IMG/VR virus record: IMGVR_UViG_3300048587_000159
Location: 1 to 33,547 of that record
Length of the DNA stretch: 33,547 nt
Strand: one strand, 5' to 3'
DNA from: a virus
Positions 23,321 to 30,686 of the stretch are shown piece by piece. The notes below the pieces were generated by a model, which had not been told where the DNA came from, made no database searches, and saw only the letters and a list, made by a program, of their open reading frames with translations. Numbering within the stretch: the stretch's first letter is position 1; each line of letters opens with the position of its first letter. The position numbers and the translations under genes are program-made.

Positions 23321-23700
23321 CAGCGCTTACTCCTGCGTGTTGCCCAAGCTTTCAGCAGCGGCCAGCCATCGCGGATGGCTTTCCAGCTGCCGGTTGCGAG
23401 GATCAGCGATCCTGCGGCGACGAATTCGGGCGGGTAAGGGCCATCCGGCTTCCAGAGCATGATCAGCGCCGGCGCCAGCAGGAAGCCAAAGGCCAGGCCT
23501 GTCCCGAACTGTCCAAGTATGGCCGCCACTGACGCCAGCCGCCCCTGGCCGCCCGCGCGCTCCCACAGGGCCACACAGGCGACGGAGCCGCCGATCGATC
23601 CAGCGGCAAGCCAGATCATGAGCAGCGGGTCGCTGAAGATGCCGACACTGCCGGCGCTGGCTGCACCCGCAAGCGCTGCTGTGGTCGTCTTCGTATCCAC
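23320..23700 (-). CDS. Holin-like membrane protein 1
   Basis: The 126-residue protein starts at GTG 23700, six bases after AAGGAG. It has three hydrophobic segments at about 24-46 (LLMIWLAAGSIGGSVACVAL), 55-82 (VAAILGQFGTGLAFGFLLAP) and 90-106, and a basic C terminus (ATRRSKR), as in class I holins. It lies just after the endolysin and a small protein and before the second membrane protein. It would form lesions in the inner membrane that release the endolysin. Confidence 0.65.
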   Translation of the reverse strand: MDTKTTTAALAGAASAGSVGIFSDPLLMIWLAAGSIGGSVACVALWERAGGQGRLASVAAILGQFGTGLAFGFLLAPALIMLWKPDGPYPPEFVAAGSLILATGSWKAIRDGWPLLKAWATRRSKR

Positions 23701-23720
23701 CCGGGACTCCTTTTGCAGAC

Positions 23721-23744
23721 CATTTTCGTGACGCCACGAAAATG
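23721..23744 (-). repeat. Perfect intercistronic hairpin in the lysis cassette
   Basis: CATTTTCGTG and CACGAAAATG form a ten-base stem with a four-base loop between the gene ending at 23763 and the holin-like gene at 23700. No T-tract follows on the transcribed strand. The holin-like ribosome binding site starts about 12 bases later, so the hairpin may affect its translation or act in RNA processing. Confidence 0.6.
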
Positions 23745-23762
23745 ATGCGGTTGGCCTTTCTC

Positions 23763-24044
23763 CTACTTCTTGGCGAACAGTACCGGCGCCAGCCGCGCCA
23801 CAATCCGTTCAATGAACGGCCAGGCGCTCTGGAAGTCGCCGAAGCTGTCCTGAGCGCCCTGCCAGAACTCTTCAAGGAAGCCGCGGAAGGTCGCGAGCTT
23901 GATTTCCCCCTTCGTTCGGGTGTCTCCGTTCTCCGGGGTGTAGTCGCCCGGGATGGCTGCCTCGGTGGCCTGCATCAGGATGATGATCATGGGCAGCAGC
24001 TTCGCGAACTGCAGCGCGCGCGCAAAGATCTGGAACACGTTCAT
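23763..24044 (-). CDS. Small lysis-region protein, unknown
   Basis: This 93-residue protein starts at ATG 24044 with GAGGGG upstream. Its N-terminal 30 residues are hydrophobic or amphipathic (FARALQFAKLLPMIIILMQA), the middle is acidic and polar, and the C terminus is a short basic helix (PFIERIVARLAPVLFAKK). It lies between the endolysin and the holin-like genes. A membrane-associated lysis regulator is possible. I do not recognise the family. Confidence 0.6.
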   Translation of the reverse strand: MNVFQIFARALQFAKLLPMIIILMQATEAAIPGDYTPENGDTRTKGEIKLATFRGFLEEFWQGAQDSFGDFQSAWPFIERIVARLAPVLFAKK

Positions 24045-24053
24045 GTTTTCCCC

Positions 24054-24572
24054 TCAGATAACGCGGATAAACGAGCGAATCAGGCGCGGTGAGTGCTCGC
24101 GTTCCTTGATCCAGACGCCGTCGCCGCTGTTGCTGTCGCGAAGTCCGGCGGGCCCGGTGTTGCCTTCGATGGTTTCGATGGACTGCCCCGACTTCCCGCC
24201 GATCGACACGATGCCGATGTGCGAAAAGTCGAACAGCACGAAGTCACCGGCCCTGCAGGTAGCCGTCTCGGGCAGGATCTGGACGCCGCGAGCGCGGGCC
24301 CACTCTTCCCACCGGAACGCGCCGGCGTACTTGCAGCGCCAGCGCTCCGCCGCGGCTTTGTCGGGCAGCTTGAGCGCCTCGCGCACGTCAGCAGCCGACA
24401 ACCACGCGCGCAGCACCCATGCGGTGAAGGCAGCGCACCAGGGCCAGGAACCGGGATTCAGGTTCGTGGCGCCTTGATAGGTGCGGATGCGCGGCCCGTT
24501 GTTGTTGCCGCCCTGTTCGAGCGTGCCGACCTCGCCGTGTGCGATGTCGACCAGCTTGCGGGCCAGGCTCAT
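24054..24572 (-). CDS. Endolysin with CHAP-like amidase/peptidase domain
   Basis: The 172-residue product shows the NlpC/P60-CHAP arrangement: Cys46 in GSWPWCAAFTAWVL, His118 in FDFSHIGIV, and Asn138 in ETIEGNTG. The whole protein is one catalytic domain, with no signal peptide or separate wall-binding module, so it would depend on a holin to cross the membrane. It degrades peptidoglycan peptide or amide bonds; the exact bond cannot be told. ATG 24572 overlaps the previous stop (ATGA). Confidence 0.85.
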   Translation of the reverse strand: MSLARKLVDIAHGEVGTLEQGGNNNGPRIRTYQGATNLNPGSWPWCAAFTAWVLRAWLSAADVREALKLPDKAAAERWRCKYAGAFRWEEWARARGVQILPETATCRAGDFVLFDFSHIGIVSIGGKSGQSIETIEGNTGPAGLRDSNSGDGVWIKEREHSPRLIRSFIRVI

Positions 24573-25216
24573 CGCTGGACGCAGGTTTCTGGACCGGCCC
24601 CAACCTCGCCCAATTTTTCGCCAAATAGCTGGACCCAGCAGTAGCTATAGGGCCCAGGTGGTGCGATCTGGCCTTGTGCCAAGGGCGCAGGCAGGCAGTT
24701 CGCTGGGTTCGGGTCGGCAGGAAACAACAGCTTTGCCCCGAACCGGGCGCGGGCCTTGAGTCGGCCGCAGGGTGCGCCAACGGTCGTCGAGCCCACCTTG
24801 ACCTCGCCGACGACCTCACCATCGGCGTACAGGTCGAAAATGGCCTGCGCGCCGGTGACAGGGCCGGAGCCCTCGCCCCAGCGCCCATCGAACAGCAGCA
24901 CCTTGACGACCCCGACTCCGTTGCTCAGGTGTCGATAGTCGATCTGTGCCCCGCTGCCGCCCAGGTCCTGATACACGCCACTGTGGGCGCGCTGCAGTAC
25001 CGGCGGGCGTGGGGTGAGCGTCGGGTGGTCCATCTCGACATCGATGATGGCTACCTGCGGCGGGCCGGGGTCGGCCGGGCGCTGGTGAGTCTGGATCGGG
25101 CCCCAGATGTCGGCCGGTGGTTCGTTGCCGGGCTCGTAGGTGATCGGCTGGGCATAGGAAACCGGCGCGCACGCAAACAGCGCCAGCGCAGCCGCGGCGA
25201 AGAGTAGACGTTTCAT
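24569..25216 (-). CDS. Secreted protein of unknown function
   Basis: The 215-residue product starts with a clear signal peptide (MKRLLFAAAALALFACAPVSYA), probably cut after residue 22. The FAC motif could be read as a weak lipobox. The mature part is Pro/Gly-rich with a central beta-rich region and six or so Cys. It is the first gene after the candidate late promoter and is coupled to the endolysin by ATGA. A periplasmic or cell-envelope role during infection is likely; the activity is unknown. Confidence 0.7.
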   Translation of the reverse strand: MKRLLFAAAALALFACAPVSYAQPITYEPGNEPPADIWGPIQTHQRPADPGPPQVAIIDVEMDHPTLTPRPPVLQRAHSGVYQDLGGSGAQIDYRHLSNGVGVVKVLLFDGRWGEGSGPVTGAQAIFDLYADGEVVGEVKVGSTTVGAPCGRLKARARFGAKLLFPADPNPANCLPAPLAQGQIAPPGPYSYCWVQLFGEKLGEVGAGPETCVQR

Positions 25217-25310
25217 GATGGGGCCTCGCGAGGGATGTCAGAAGACTGCGCCGGGCCGTGGCTGCGTCAGGGGGGAGTCGTTGGCAGTCACGACCGGCGC
25301 GAGCGTAGCG

Positions 25311-25340
25311 AAAATAGCCCCCAAAGCGCGGCAGCTGCAA
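25311..25340 (-). promoter_or_regulatory. Candidate late promoter after the Q-like gene
   Basis: On the minus strand, TTGCAG (25340-25335), an 18-bp spacer and TATTTT (25316-25311) make a fair sigma70-type promoter starting 11 bases after the Q-like stop. The lambda late promoter pR' occupies the same place between Q and the lysis genes. I found no clear terminator or antitermination site downstream. Confidence 0.5.
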
Positions 25341-25350
25341 TGCCGCACTT

Positions 25351-26073
25351 TCAGGCGAACGCCGACCCTCGAATCTTCGAGCTCAGCGCGTGCGCCAGCT
25401 GCCGCTTGGCTTCGATCTCTGCCTCGGTGCAGGTGTTGAACAGCCAGTCGTAGGGCCTGGCCCAGGTCCGGCGCCAGCTTGACTCGTTGATGCCGCCCAT
25501 CAGCTCAGCGCAACGCCGCGAGCTCCAGCGGCGGTCGAGGGTGGACTCCAGGCCGCTGCCGTGGCAGTGCGGGCAGCCCTGCCCGGCGCACCAGGCGCAG
25601 ATCCGCGACCCGGATAGCTCAGCACTGCAGATCCGCACCAGCCGTTCGTACTTCGGGCACAGCTCGTCAGCTCGCGGCGGCTCAGGCACAGGGAACAAGT
25701 CGTCCCAGTCCCTGCGGCCACGAATGCGCGCCTTCAGCGCTTCGAGCAGTCGCCGCTCGGACTCACCCACCAGCACGTCGTACATCAGCCGCAAACGCTC
25801 GAACCGGCACAGGGCGCCGGCGTCTGGATTGCCACGCAGGATGAGCACCTCGCGCCCGAGTGGATCCGATATCGTGGCCAGCGCGTGCGCCACCTCCGGC
25901 CCGCCGATCCCGCCCGATCCGCCACCGCCGCCAAAGTCCAGCCGCTGGGCGCCTGGAGACAACAGCGCGAGCACTTCGGCCACATCCTTGCGGATGATCT
26001 GTTCCCCTGGCCGTTGTGGTGGTCTGGCCGAGTAGCCCAGCGCCGCGCCGAGTGTCGCCTTAGCCTTCCCCAT
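25351..26073 (-). CDS. Putative late antiterminator (Q-like) with zinc-ribbon
   Basis: I take ATG 26073, which gives 240 residues (MGKAKATLGAALGY start); a longer in-frame extension overlaps the upstream gene and is rejected. Residues about 160-185 have a DnaJ-type Cys cluster (ICAWCAGQGCPHCHGSG). The gene is the last of the early operon and precedes the lysis cassette and a candidate promoter, which is the classic place of Q antiterminators; several phage Q families have Cys clusters. Sequence similarity to a named Q family is not certain. Confidence 0.6.
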   Translation of the reverse strand: MGKAKATLGAALGYSARPPQRPGEQIIRKDVAEVLALLSPGAQRLDFGGGGGSGGIGGPEVAHALATISDPLGREVLILRGNPDAGALCRFERLRLMYDVLVGESERRLLEALKARIRGRRDWDDLFPVPEPPRADELCPKYERLVRICSAELSGSRICAWCAGQGCPHCHGSGLESTLDRRWSSRRCAELMGGINESSWRRTWARPYDWLFNTCTEAEIEAKRQLAHALSSKIRGSAFA

Positions 26074-26326
26074 GACTGAACCCCCGCTGCAGCAGATCAG
26101 AGAGCGCCTGCGCCATGTCCGCGGCGATGGCAACCCGGTTGGCCGTGTCGTACACGCCGACCGATCGGTCCAGGTCTCGCTCGATCCGACCCTGTGCCCG
26201 GCAAGCGCTGACCAGCTTGATTTCGCCGGTGTCTTCGAGGAACACAGCAACCGGCCCGCCGCCATGGCTATTCAGCTGCGCGCAGACCGCGCGGACGTAG
26301 GGCGCCAGGAGCGACACGGCGTTCAT
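26060..26326 (-). CDS. Small early protein, unknown
   Basis: The 88-residue product is coupled to the methyltransferase gene by ATGA and overlaps the Q-like start by 14 bases. It reads as a compact alpha/beta protein (GGGPVAVFLEDTGEIKLVSA in the middle) with no membrane or DNA-binding motif that I can see. It is probably a nonessential early gene. No function is assigned. Confidence 0.55.
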   Translation of the reverse strand: MNAVSLLAPYVRAVCAQLNSHGGGPVAVFLEDTGEIKLVSACRAQGRIERDLDRSVGVYDTANRVAIAADMAQALSDLLQRGFSHGEG

Positions 26327-27114
26327 GCGGTGGCCTCGAACAACTGGCCTGCCACCGGCGCGATTGGAAACATGCCGGCTTGCGACTGGACACCCAGCAG
26401 GCGATCGCGTGCCAGCGTGTAGGTATCCGGCACGATTTCAGCGCCGACGTACTCGCGGCCCGTGATGATGCACGCCTCGCCGATCGGGGCCGTGCCCATG
26501 AACGGATCCAGTACCCTGCGGCCGGCGATCTGCAGCAACTCGACCATCAGCCGCGCAGGTTTGGCCGCGATGTGCTCTTTCTGCTCGCAGTTGGCTGACA
26601 TCCGGAACAACCCGGGCGCAACCGGGCCGGTCAGTGGCGCCAGCCCCTTGGTGCCCCAGACGATGTATTCGCACTGGTGCCGATATCGCCCCAGCTGCGG
26701 CCGGCTGGCTTCCGTCTTGTCCCAAGGAACGATCCCGCGCCAGACCACGCCAGCAGCCTGCAGTGCGTCGGTCGTCGCTGGTAGCTGGCGCCAGTCCGTG
26801 AATAGCCCAACCAGCGCCCCCTCGCGCAAGAACGGCAGGGCGCGGGCCAGCCACAGGGCCGTCCAGAGCGTGTAACCGCGCTGGTCTCGGGTGTCGCCGG
26901 CGAACTCGGCGTAAATACCAGCGTGCGTGCTGGTCTGGTACTTCGCTGAGGTCTTCTGCATCCGGTCGCCGCGCGTCATGCCGCCGGATGAGTAGGGCGG
27001 ATCAGTCAACAGGCAGTCGAACGGCTCCTGGCCGGCGCAGTACTCCGGCAGATCGGTGAAGCTGTCAGCCTGCAGCACCAGCGCGGCGCCGATCTGTTCG
27101 CGCTGCTCGATCAT
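26323..27114 (-). CDS. Solitary DNA methyltransferase (DPPY, amino-methylase)
   Basis: The 263-residue product has the catalytic motif DPPY at about residue 38 and the AdoMet-binding motif DPFMGTAPIGEAC at about 202. This order (catalytic first, SAM motif second) is that of beta-class amino-methyltransferases acting on adenine N6 or cytosine N4; DPPY favours adenine. It has no adjacent restriction enzyme. ATG 27114 overlaps the VRR-NUC stop. A phage methylase of this kind may protect from host restriction or mark phage DNA. The recognition site is unknown. Confidence 0.82.
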   Translation of the reverse strand: MIEQREQIGAALVLQADSFTDLPEYCAGQEPFDCLLTDPPYSSGGMTRGDRMQKTSAKYQTSTHAGIYAEFAGDTRDQRGYTLWTALWLARALPFLREGALVGLFTDWRQLPATTDALQAAGVVWRGIVPWDKTEASRPQLGRYRHQCEYIVWGTKGLAPLTGPVAPGLFRMSANCEQKEHIAAKPARLMVELLQIAGRRVLDPFMGTAPIGEACIITGREYVGAEIVPDTYTLARDRLLGVQSQAGMFPIAPVAGQLFEATA

Positions 27115-27509
27115 TGCCCCACCTCAGTCTGCACCGCTGCCGGAATTCGCAGATAGCCGTCCAGCGCTTGCCACGCCGCTTCCCAGCCCACACACACCGC
27201 CACGCGCCAGCCAACCGCCTCCAGGTGTGCCAGCCAATCTTTCTGCTCGCTCGACGCGGTGCCGCCCTTGGCCTTGAGCTCGATGGCAAGCCCCACGAAT
27301 CCCACCCGCGGCACGGGCAGCAGGTAGTCAGGCACACCAGGGCGCACCCCTTCGGCCTTGAGCTTTCCAGCCGCCGCCTTGCCCCTCGCGCCGCCGTTCG
27401 GCACATGGAAGAACCGCTGCAGCTCAGGGCGTCGGCGCTCTTCGATCCTGACCCGGTTCATCAGGGTTTTGGCCTCCAAGTGCTCGCGATCGATTCGGCG
27501 GGTTTTCAT
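27111..27509 (-). CDS. VRR-NUC domain nuclease
   Basis: The 132-residue product starts at ATG 27509 (MKTRRIDREH), with its start overlapping the helicase loader stop. The VRR-NUC (restriction-endonuclease-like) core is visible: PGVPDYLL with Asp61, then LAIELKAKGG with Glu77 and Lys79, then the SSEQKDWLAHLE helix. These nucleases cut branched or Holliday-type DNA and in phages are linked to replication and recombination. A longer reading of the same frame would extend into the preceding gene and is not supported. Confidence 0.85.
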   Translation of the reverse strand: MKTRRIDREHLEAKTLMNRVRIEERRRPELQRFFHVPNGGARGKAAAGKLKAEGVRPGVPDYLLPVPRVGFVGLAIELKAKGGTASSEQKDWLAHLEAVGWRVAVCVGWEAAWQALDGYLRIPAAVQTEVGQ

Positions 27510-28261
27510 GCCACGTCCCGATCGATCGCGCCGCCACGGGTCGGGATGGCCGGCCATTCGCAGGCCACCATCGCCGCGCGTTCCTTGACCCGCCGCCAGG
27601 CCCGGTCGCCCAGGCCTTTCTGCAGCTCGGGTAAGCTGCAGTTCGTGACCAGCACCACCGGCCGCGCGTTCTGGTAGCGGTGGTTCAGCACTTCGAACAG
27701 CAGCGCCGCTTCGGCTTCGGATCCGCCGCCGGCGCCTATCTCGTCGATGATCAGCAGCTCGCGGTTCCGCAGATCGTCGCGGGCCCGCCCGGCGCTGCTC
27801 TGCCGGTCGCGGGCGTCCCACACCCAGCTGCACATGCCCTGGACCGTCCAGTAGCCCACGCGGCGATCGCACTCGATCAGCGCCGCGCCGATCGCGCAGG
27901 CAAGGCCCGTCTTGCCGGTACCCACCCCGCCGTGCATCACCAGCCAGGCGCCCAGATCCCGCGACACTCGGCGCAGGTCGTAGGTAGCCACCCACCGCCG
28001 GCAGATCGCCAGGGCCCTGCGCTGCAGCTCGCCCGGCGCCCCGTCGGCGATCGGGAAGCTGTCCAGCGACAGGTCCCGGTAAGCGGCTGGGATGTGCGAT
28101 CGGCGGAACCGGTCGGCCAGCGCCTGGCGGGACTCGAACTCTCGCTGCTTCTCGATCGCATCGGCCGTGCACTTCGGGCAGCCGCGGCGCAGCATGCCGC
28201 CCGGCCAGTCGATCGTTTGCTGCTCGTAGTCGCCGTGCTTGTCGCAAATCGCGGTGGTCAT
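27506..28261 (-). CDS. DnaC-like helicase loader
   Basis: The 251-residue AAA+ protein starts at ATG 28261. It has an N-terminal Cys/His cluster (CDKHGDYE and GCPKCTAD), Walker A GGVGTGKT at residues 111-118 and Walker B LLIIDEIGAG with Asp173-Glu174. The length and the VTNCSLPEL sensor region match DnaC/IstB-type loaders. It would place host or phage helicase at the origin, in partnership with the initiator encoded just upstream. ATGA overlaps join it to both neighbours. Confidence 0.9.
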   Translation of the reverse strand: MTTAICDKHGDYEQQTIDWPGGMLRRGCPKCTADAIEKQREFESRQALADRFRRSHIPAAYRDLSLDSFPIADGAPGELQRRALAICRRWVATYDLRRVSRDLGAWLVMHGGVGTGKTGLACAIGAALIECDRRVGYWTVQGMCSWVWDARDRQSSAGRARDDLRNRELLIIDEIGAGGGSEAEAALLFEVLNHRYQNARPVVLVTNCSLPELQKGLGDRAWRRVKERAAMVACEWPAIPTRGGAIDRDVA

Positions 28262-29214
28262 GCGTGCCCCCTGATTTCCTCGGGTGTCGGCCGCAGATCG
28301 GCCGGCAGTTGATCGTCTGGCGTGGATTCGTAGCGCCGTGAACCGTCGCCCATGACGGCGTTTGCAGCCGGCCAGCGTCGACCGCCGGACGTTGCCGCCC
28401 GCTTGTTCAGGCATGCCGTCAGCCAGGCCACCGGCGAGGCGATGCTGTCGCGCTCGATCTGGACCAACAGCGCGAGTGTTTCCCCGTCACCGAGCTGCTT
28501 GCGGCAGCGGCCGAGCACCGACCGGGCTTGGGTCTCTTGGCAGCCGGCGGCGGTGAGCAGGCGCACCCCAAGCGACCAGATGCGCGTTTCGGTCTCGGTC
28601 GGTGGCGGCGGTGGCGGTTGGCCCAGCAGGTCGGAGGTCTGGCCTTGCCGGGCTTTCCCGGGAGGTGCAGACGATTGGACCGGCCCGGCGGCTGCGTCAG
28701 CTGCCGCGTTCCGAAGGAACGGCTTTTGCTCTTGCTCTTTCTCCTGCTCCTGCTCCTGTATAGACATAGCCTTCGCCAAGGCTTCCCGGAAGGCTTCCGG
28801 TAAGGCTTTCGCAAAGCCTCCCGACATGCCTTGCAAGTGATTGATGGCCCTATGAATTACAGTGCTTTTAAGGGCGCACTCAGGAAGTAGATCAAGGCAC
28901 TGAACCCACGCTTTTACGACGTTCGGAGACTCCGGCGGGTTGTATTTCAGGAAGCGCGGAATGGCCACAAAACAAGCCTTTTCGTCATGCTCCGCCATAC
29001 CCTTCGCGAAGGCTTCCCGGAAGGCTTCCCGGAAGGCTTCCGTGCTCCAACCTAGCTCAGCGGCAAGGCCTGGCAGCGTGGCGCGCATCGCGCCCAACGC
29101 GGTCATGTTCGGATGCGTGAGCAGCAGGAACCAGACCAGCTTGGCGCTGTCGCTCAGCTGCGCGAACCGTGCGTCGTTCCAGATGCGGGTGTCGATCTTC
29201 CGGTAGCGGCTCAT
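28258..29214 (-). CDS. Replication initiator, O-like
   Basis: The 318-residue product starts at ATG 29214 (MSRYRKIDTRIWNDA). The N-terminal half resembles phage replication proteins with a winged-helix region (ARFAQLSDSAKLVWFLLLTH, RFLKYNPPESPNVVKAWVQC). Two helical patches, TEAFREAFREAFAKGM and FAKALPEAFREALAKAM, are encoded by the 12-bp iterons. A Gln/Glu-rich and Pro-rich linker then leads to a C-terminal domain that would contact the DnaC-like loader. The arrangement O gene - loader, with the origin inside O, is that of lambda. Confidence 0.8.
   Translation of the reverse strand: MSRYRKIDTRIWNDARFAQLSDSAKLVWFLLLTHPNMTALGAMRATLPGLAAELGWSTEAFREAFREAFAKGMAEHDEKACFVAIPRFLKYNPPESPNVVKAWVQCLDLLPECALKSTVIHRAINHLQGMSGGFAKALPEAFREALAKAMSIQEQEQEKEQEQKPFLRNAAADAAAGPVQSSAPPGKARQGQTSDLLGQPPPPPPTETETRIWSLGVRLLTAAGCQETQARSVLGRCRKQLGDGETLALLVQIERDSIASPVAWLTACLNKRAATSGGRRWPAANAVMGDGSRRYESTPDDQLPADLRPTPEEIRGHA
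28770..28817. repeat. Origin iteron cluster 1 inside the initiator gene
   Basis: Four adjacent 12-bp units, CCTTCGCCAAGG, CTTCCCGGAAGG, CTTCCGGTAAGG and CTTTCGCAAAGC, each a near-perfect palindrome, occupy the initiator gene. A stretch richer in AT (about 28831-28880) lies between this cluster and the second. Lambda also has iterons in O next to an AT-rich unwinding region. Confidence 0.7.
29001..29040. repeat. Origin iteron cluster 2 inside the initiator gene
   Basis: Units CCTTCGCGAAGG (29001-29012), CTTCCCGGAAGG (29013-29024 and 29025-29036) and a partial CTTC follow each other exactly. They match cluster 1 and lie about 185 bp away from it. The repeats are perfect at DNA level although the codons could vary, which argues for selection as binding sites. 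Confidence 0.7.
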
Positions 29215-29705
29215 TACCCGCACCCCCGCCCCACCTGGCCCCGCAGATCGTCTGTCGTGCCCGCGGTGAACTTCTCCCACGGCACCCAGCCCTGCGGGCA
29301 GTGAAAGCCCCACTGGCGCAGCCGTGGGCCCGTAAGGAACAGGGTCCAGACCGGTCCGGCGTTCTCGTCGAGCTCCAGCCGGTGGGCCAGTCGGGCAGAT
29401 CGCAACCGCCAGCCGCCCGCGGCGATGAACCGCCGGTGATGCACGCCGCCCGCGGCGATGGTGTGCTCCACCATCGACCCGGACAGGCACAGGGACAGCG
29501 ACCACCAGGGATGATCATGCAGGGCCCGGTCGTCGTCGCTGCGCCAGAACTGGTGCAGATACGCATTGCACCAGCGGTTGCGCGGCAGGATGTACCACCG
29601 GCACAGGTAGGGGCGCCCACGCTCGCCGATGACCAGGTCAGGCAGTCGACGGCCGGCGACGCGGCGAACCAGCAGGGCGTGCAGAGTTCGGGCTAGGGCG
29701 CTCAT
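29214..29705 (-). CDS. Cupin-like protein
   Basis: The 163-residue product has a cupin-type metal-site pattern: His63 and His65 in ALHDHPWWSLSLCLSGSMVE with Glu80, then a later His in SARLAHRLELDEN. The surroundings (YILPRNRWCNAYLHQFWRSD, PVWTLFLTGPRLRQWGF) are beta-rich and aromatic. Similar small proteins are frequent in tailed-phage early regions, with unknown substrates. The start ATGA-overlaps the upstream methyltransferase fragment, and the stop overlaps the initiator start. Confidence 0.65.
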   Translation of the reverse strand: MSALARTLHALLVRRVAGRRLPDLVIGERGRPYLCRWYILPRNRWCNAYLHQFWRSDDDRALHDHPWWSLSLCLSGSMVEHTIAAGGVHHRRFIAAGGWRLRSARLAHRLELDENAGPVWTLFLTGPRLRQWGFHCPQGWVPWEKFTAGTTDDLRGQVGRGCG

Positions 29706-29968
29706 GCCGCGCGCTCCATCGCAAACAACTCGCGCGGTGACAGCATGTCCGTCTGCAGGTGTTTCGCGTAGGGGTGATTGGCCGAGTGCAGTCCGATCGC
29801 CGCGGCGTCGTGGTTGATCGCCACGTCCGGGTCACGACCCAGGGCCTGCATGAGTGCTTCGGAGGCGCCACCACCGCCCGCGAACAGGTCGACGACGATT
29901 TCACCGGGCCGGAGTGCCGAAGTCGTTGCGGCTGGGCGCCAGCCGAAGGCTTGTTGACCGTCAGCCAT
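29702..29968 (-). CDS. Truncated cytosine-C5 methyltransferase (AdoMet motif only)
   Basis: The 88-residue protein contains motif I (IVVDLFAGGGGASEAL, residues 24-39) and the following VAINHDAAAIGLHSANHP segment typical of phage C5-cytosine methyltransferases, then ends at QTDMLSPRELFAMERAA. The catalytic PC motif, ENV motif and target-recognition region are missing, so it cannot methylate DNA on its own. The frame is intact, starts with ATG 29968 and overlaps both neighbours, so it has not simply decayed into noise. It is either a remnant or a retained AdoMet-binding mini-protein. Confidence 0.75.
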   Translation of the reverse strand: MADGQQAFGWRPAATTSALRPGEIVVDLFAGGGGASEALMQALGRDPDVAINHDAAAIGLHSANHPYAKHLQTDMLSPRELFAMERAA

Positions 29969-30305
29969 TGCGCGGATCCATCTGTCGCATGCACTGACGC
30001 CGCACCAGGTCGAGCGCGTCTGTGTTCTGGTCCACCGCCCCGTCGGCTATCAGCGCGATCATCTCGCCGCGTGGGTGCGACACCCGCACCAGCTCGACCC
30101 AGCCGCGCCACTGTCGCCGCGGCTGGTAGCCTGGCGCGTGTGGCGGTCGGCGCAGGCCCTGCGTGATCAGGTCGGCGACCTTGACCCAAAACCGCTGGTC
30201 GTCGGTGGTGCGTGGGCCGTCGGCGATCATCAGCACCGCCGACCCGAAGGTCAGCCCGCAGGATTCGGCGATCGCCTGCACTGCTTCGGCGCGTTGCTCG
30301 ACCAT
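29961..30305 (-). CDS. Small early protein, unknown
   Basis: The product is 114 residues from ATG 30305 (MVEQRAEAVQAIAESCGLTF). It contains an alpha/beta pattern with VLMIADGPRT, DDQRFWVKVADLITQGLRRP and VELVRVSHPRGEMIALIADG. No known motif is seen. The start overlaps the CII-like stop and the end overlaps the methyltransferase fragment. It is a conserved-looking member of the leftward early operon without an assignable role. Confidence 0.6.
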   Translation of the reverse strand: MVEQRAEAVQAIAESCGLTFGSAVLMIADGPRTTDDQRFWVKVADLITQGLRRPPHAPGYQPRRQWRGWVELVRVSHPRGEMIALIADGAVDQNTDALDLVRRQCMRQMDPRNG

Positions 30306-30649
30306 CACTTGCCACCGCCCGCGGTCGCCATCAGCGTCTGCAGCTGCGCAATCACGCCGGGAAGCTGGGCCATGGCCTGGCGCTGTACGGCGTCGGCGTC
30401 CTGGCAGTAGCGCGCGGCCAGCCACAGGATGGGCGTAGCGTCGCCGGTGGCCTGGACGATCTTCTCCAGGTCATCGACAGTCAGCCCGCGAGCGCCCGAG
30501 AGCTTCTCGGACAGCTTGCTCGGCGCCAGATCCGCCTTGGCGGCGATCCGGGCCAGTCCTGTACGGTAGACCACAGACGCACACGCCTCGGTGCCGCTAG
30601 CGTAGCGGCCTAGAATCCCGGGCTCGAAGTTGATCGATAGTTGCTGCAT
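30305..30649 (-). CDS. CII-like HTH regulator
   Basis: The 114-residue product starts at ATG 30649, behind GGGGGAG. An HTH is seen at about residues 28-65: RTGLARIAAKADLAPSKLSE, then KLSGARGLTVDDLEKIVQAT. The downstream helical region (AMAQLPGVIAQLQTLMATAG) could be a tetramerisation segment. It is the second gene of the leftward early operon after cro, the place of cII in lambda, and the MQQLSINFEPG start is familiar from phage CII-type proteins. It may activate the repressor or integrase promoter. Confidence 0.7.
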   Translation of the reverse strand: MQQLSINFEPGILGRYASGTEACASVVYRTGLARIAAKADLAPSKLSEKLSGARGLTVDDLEKIVQATGDATPILWLAARYCQDADAVQRQAMAQLPGVIAQLQTLMATAGGGK

Positions 30650-30686
30650 TGCTCCCCCTTCACGTTTCCTTAACCGCTGGGAACGC

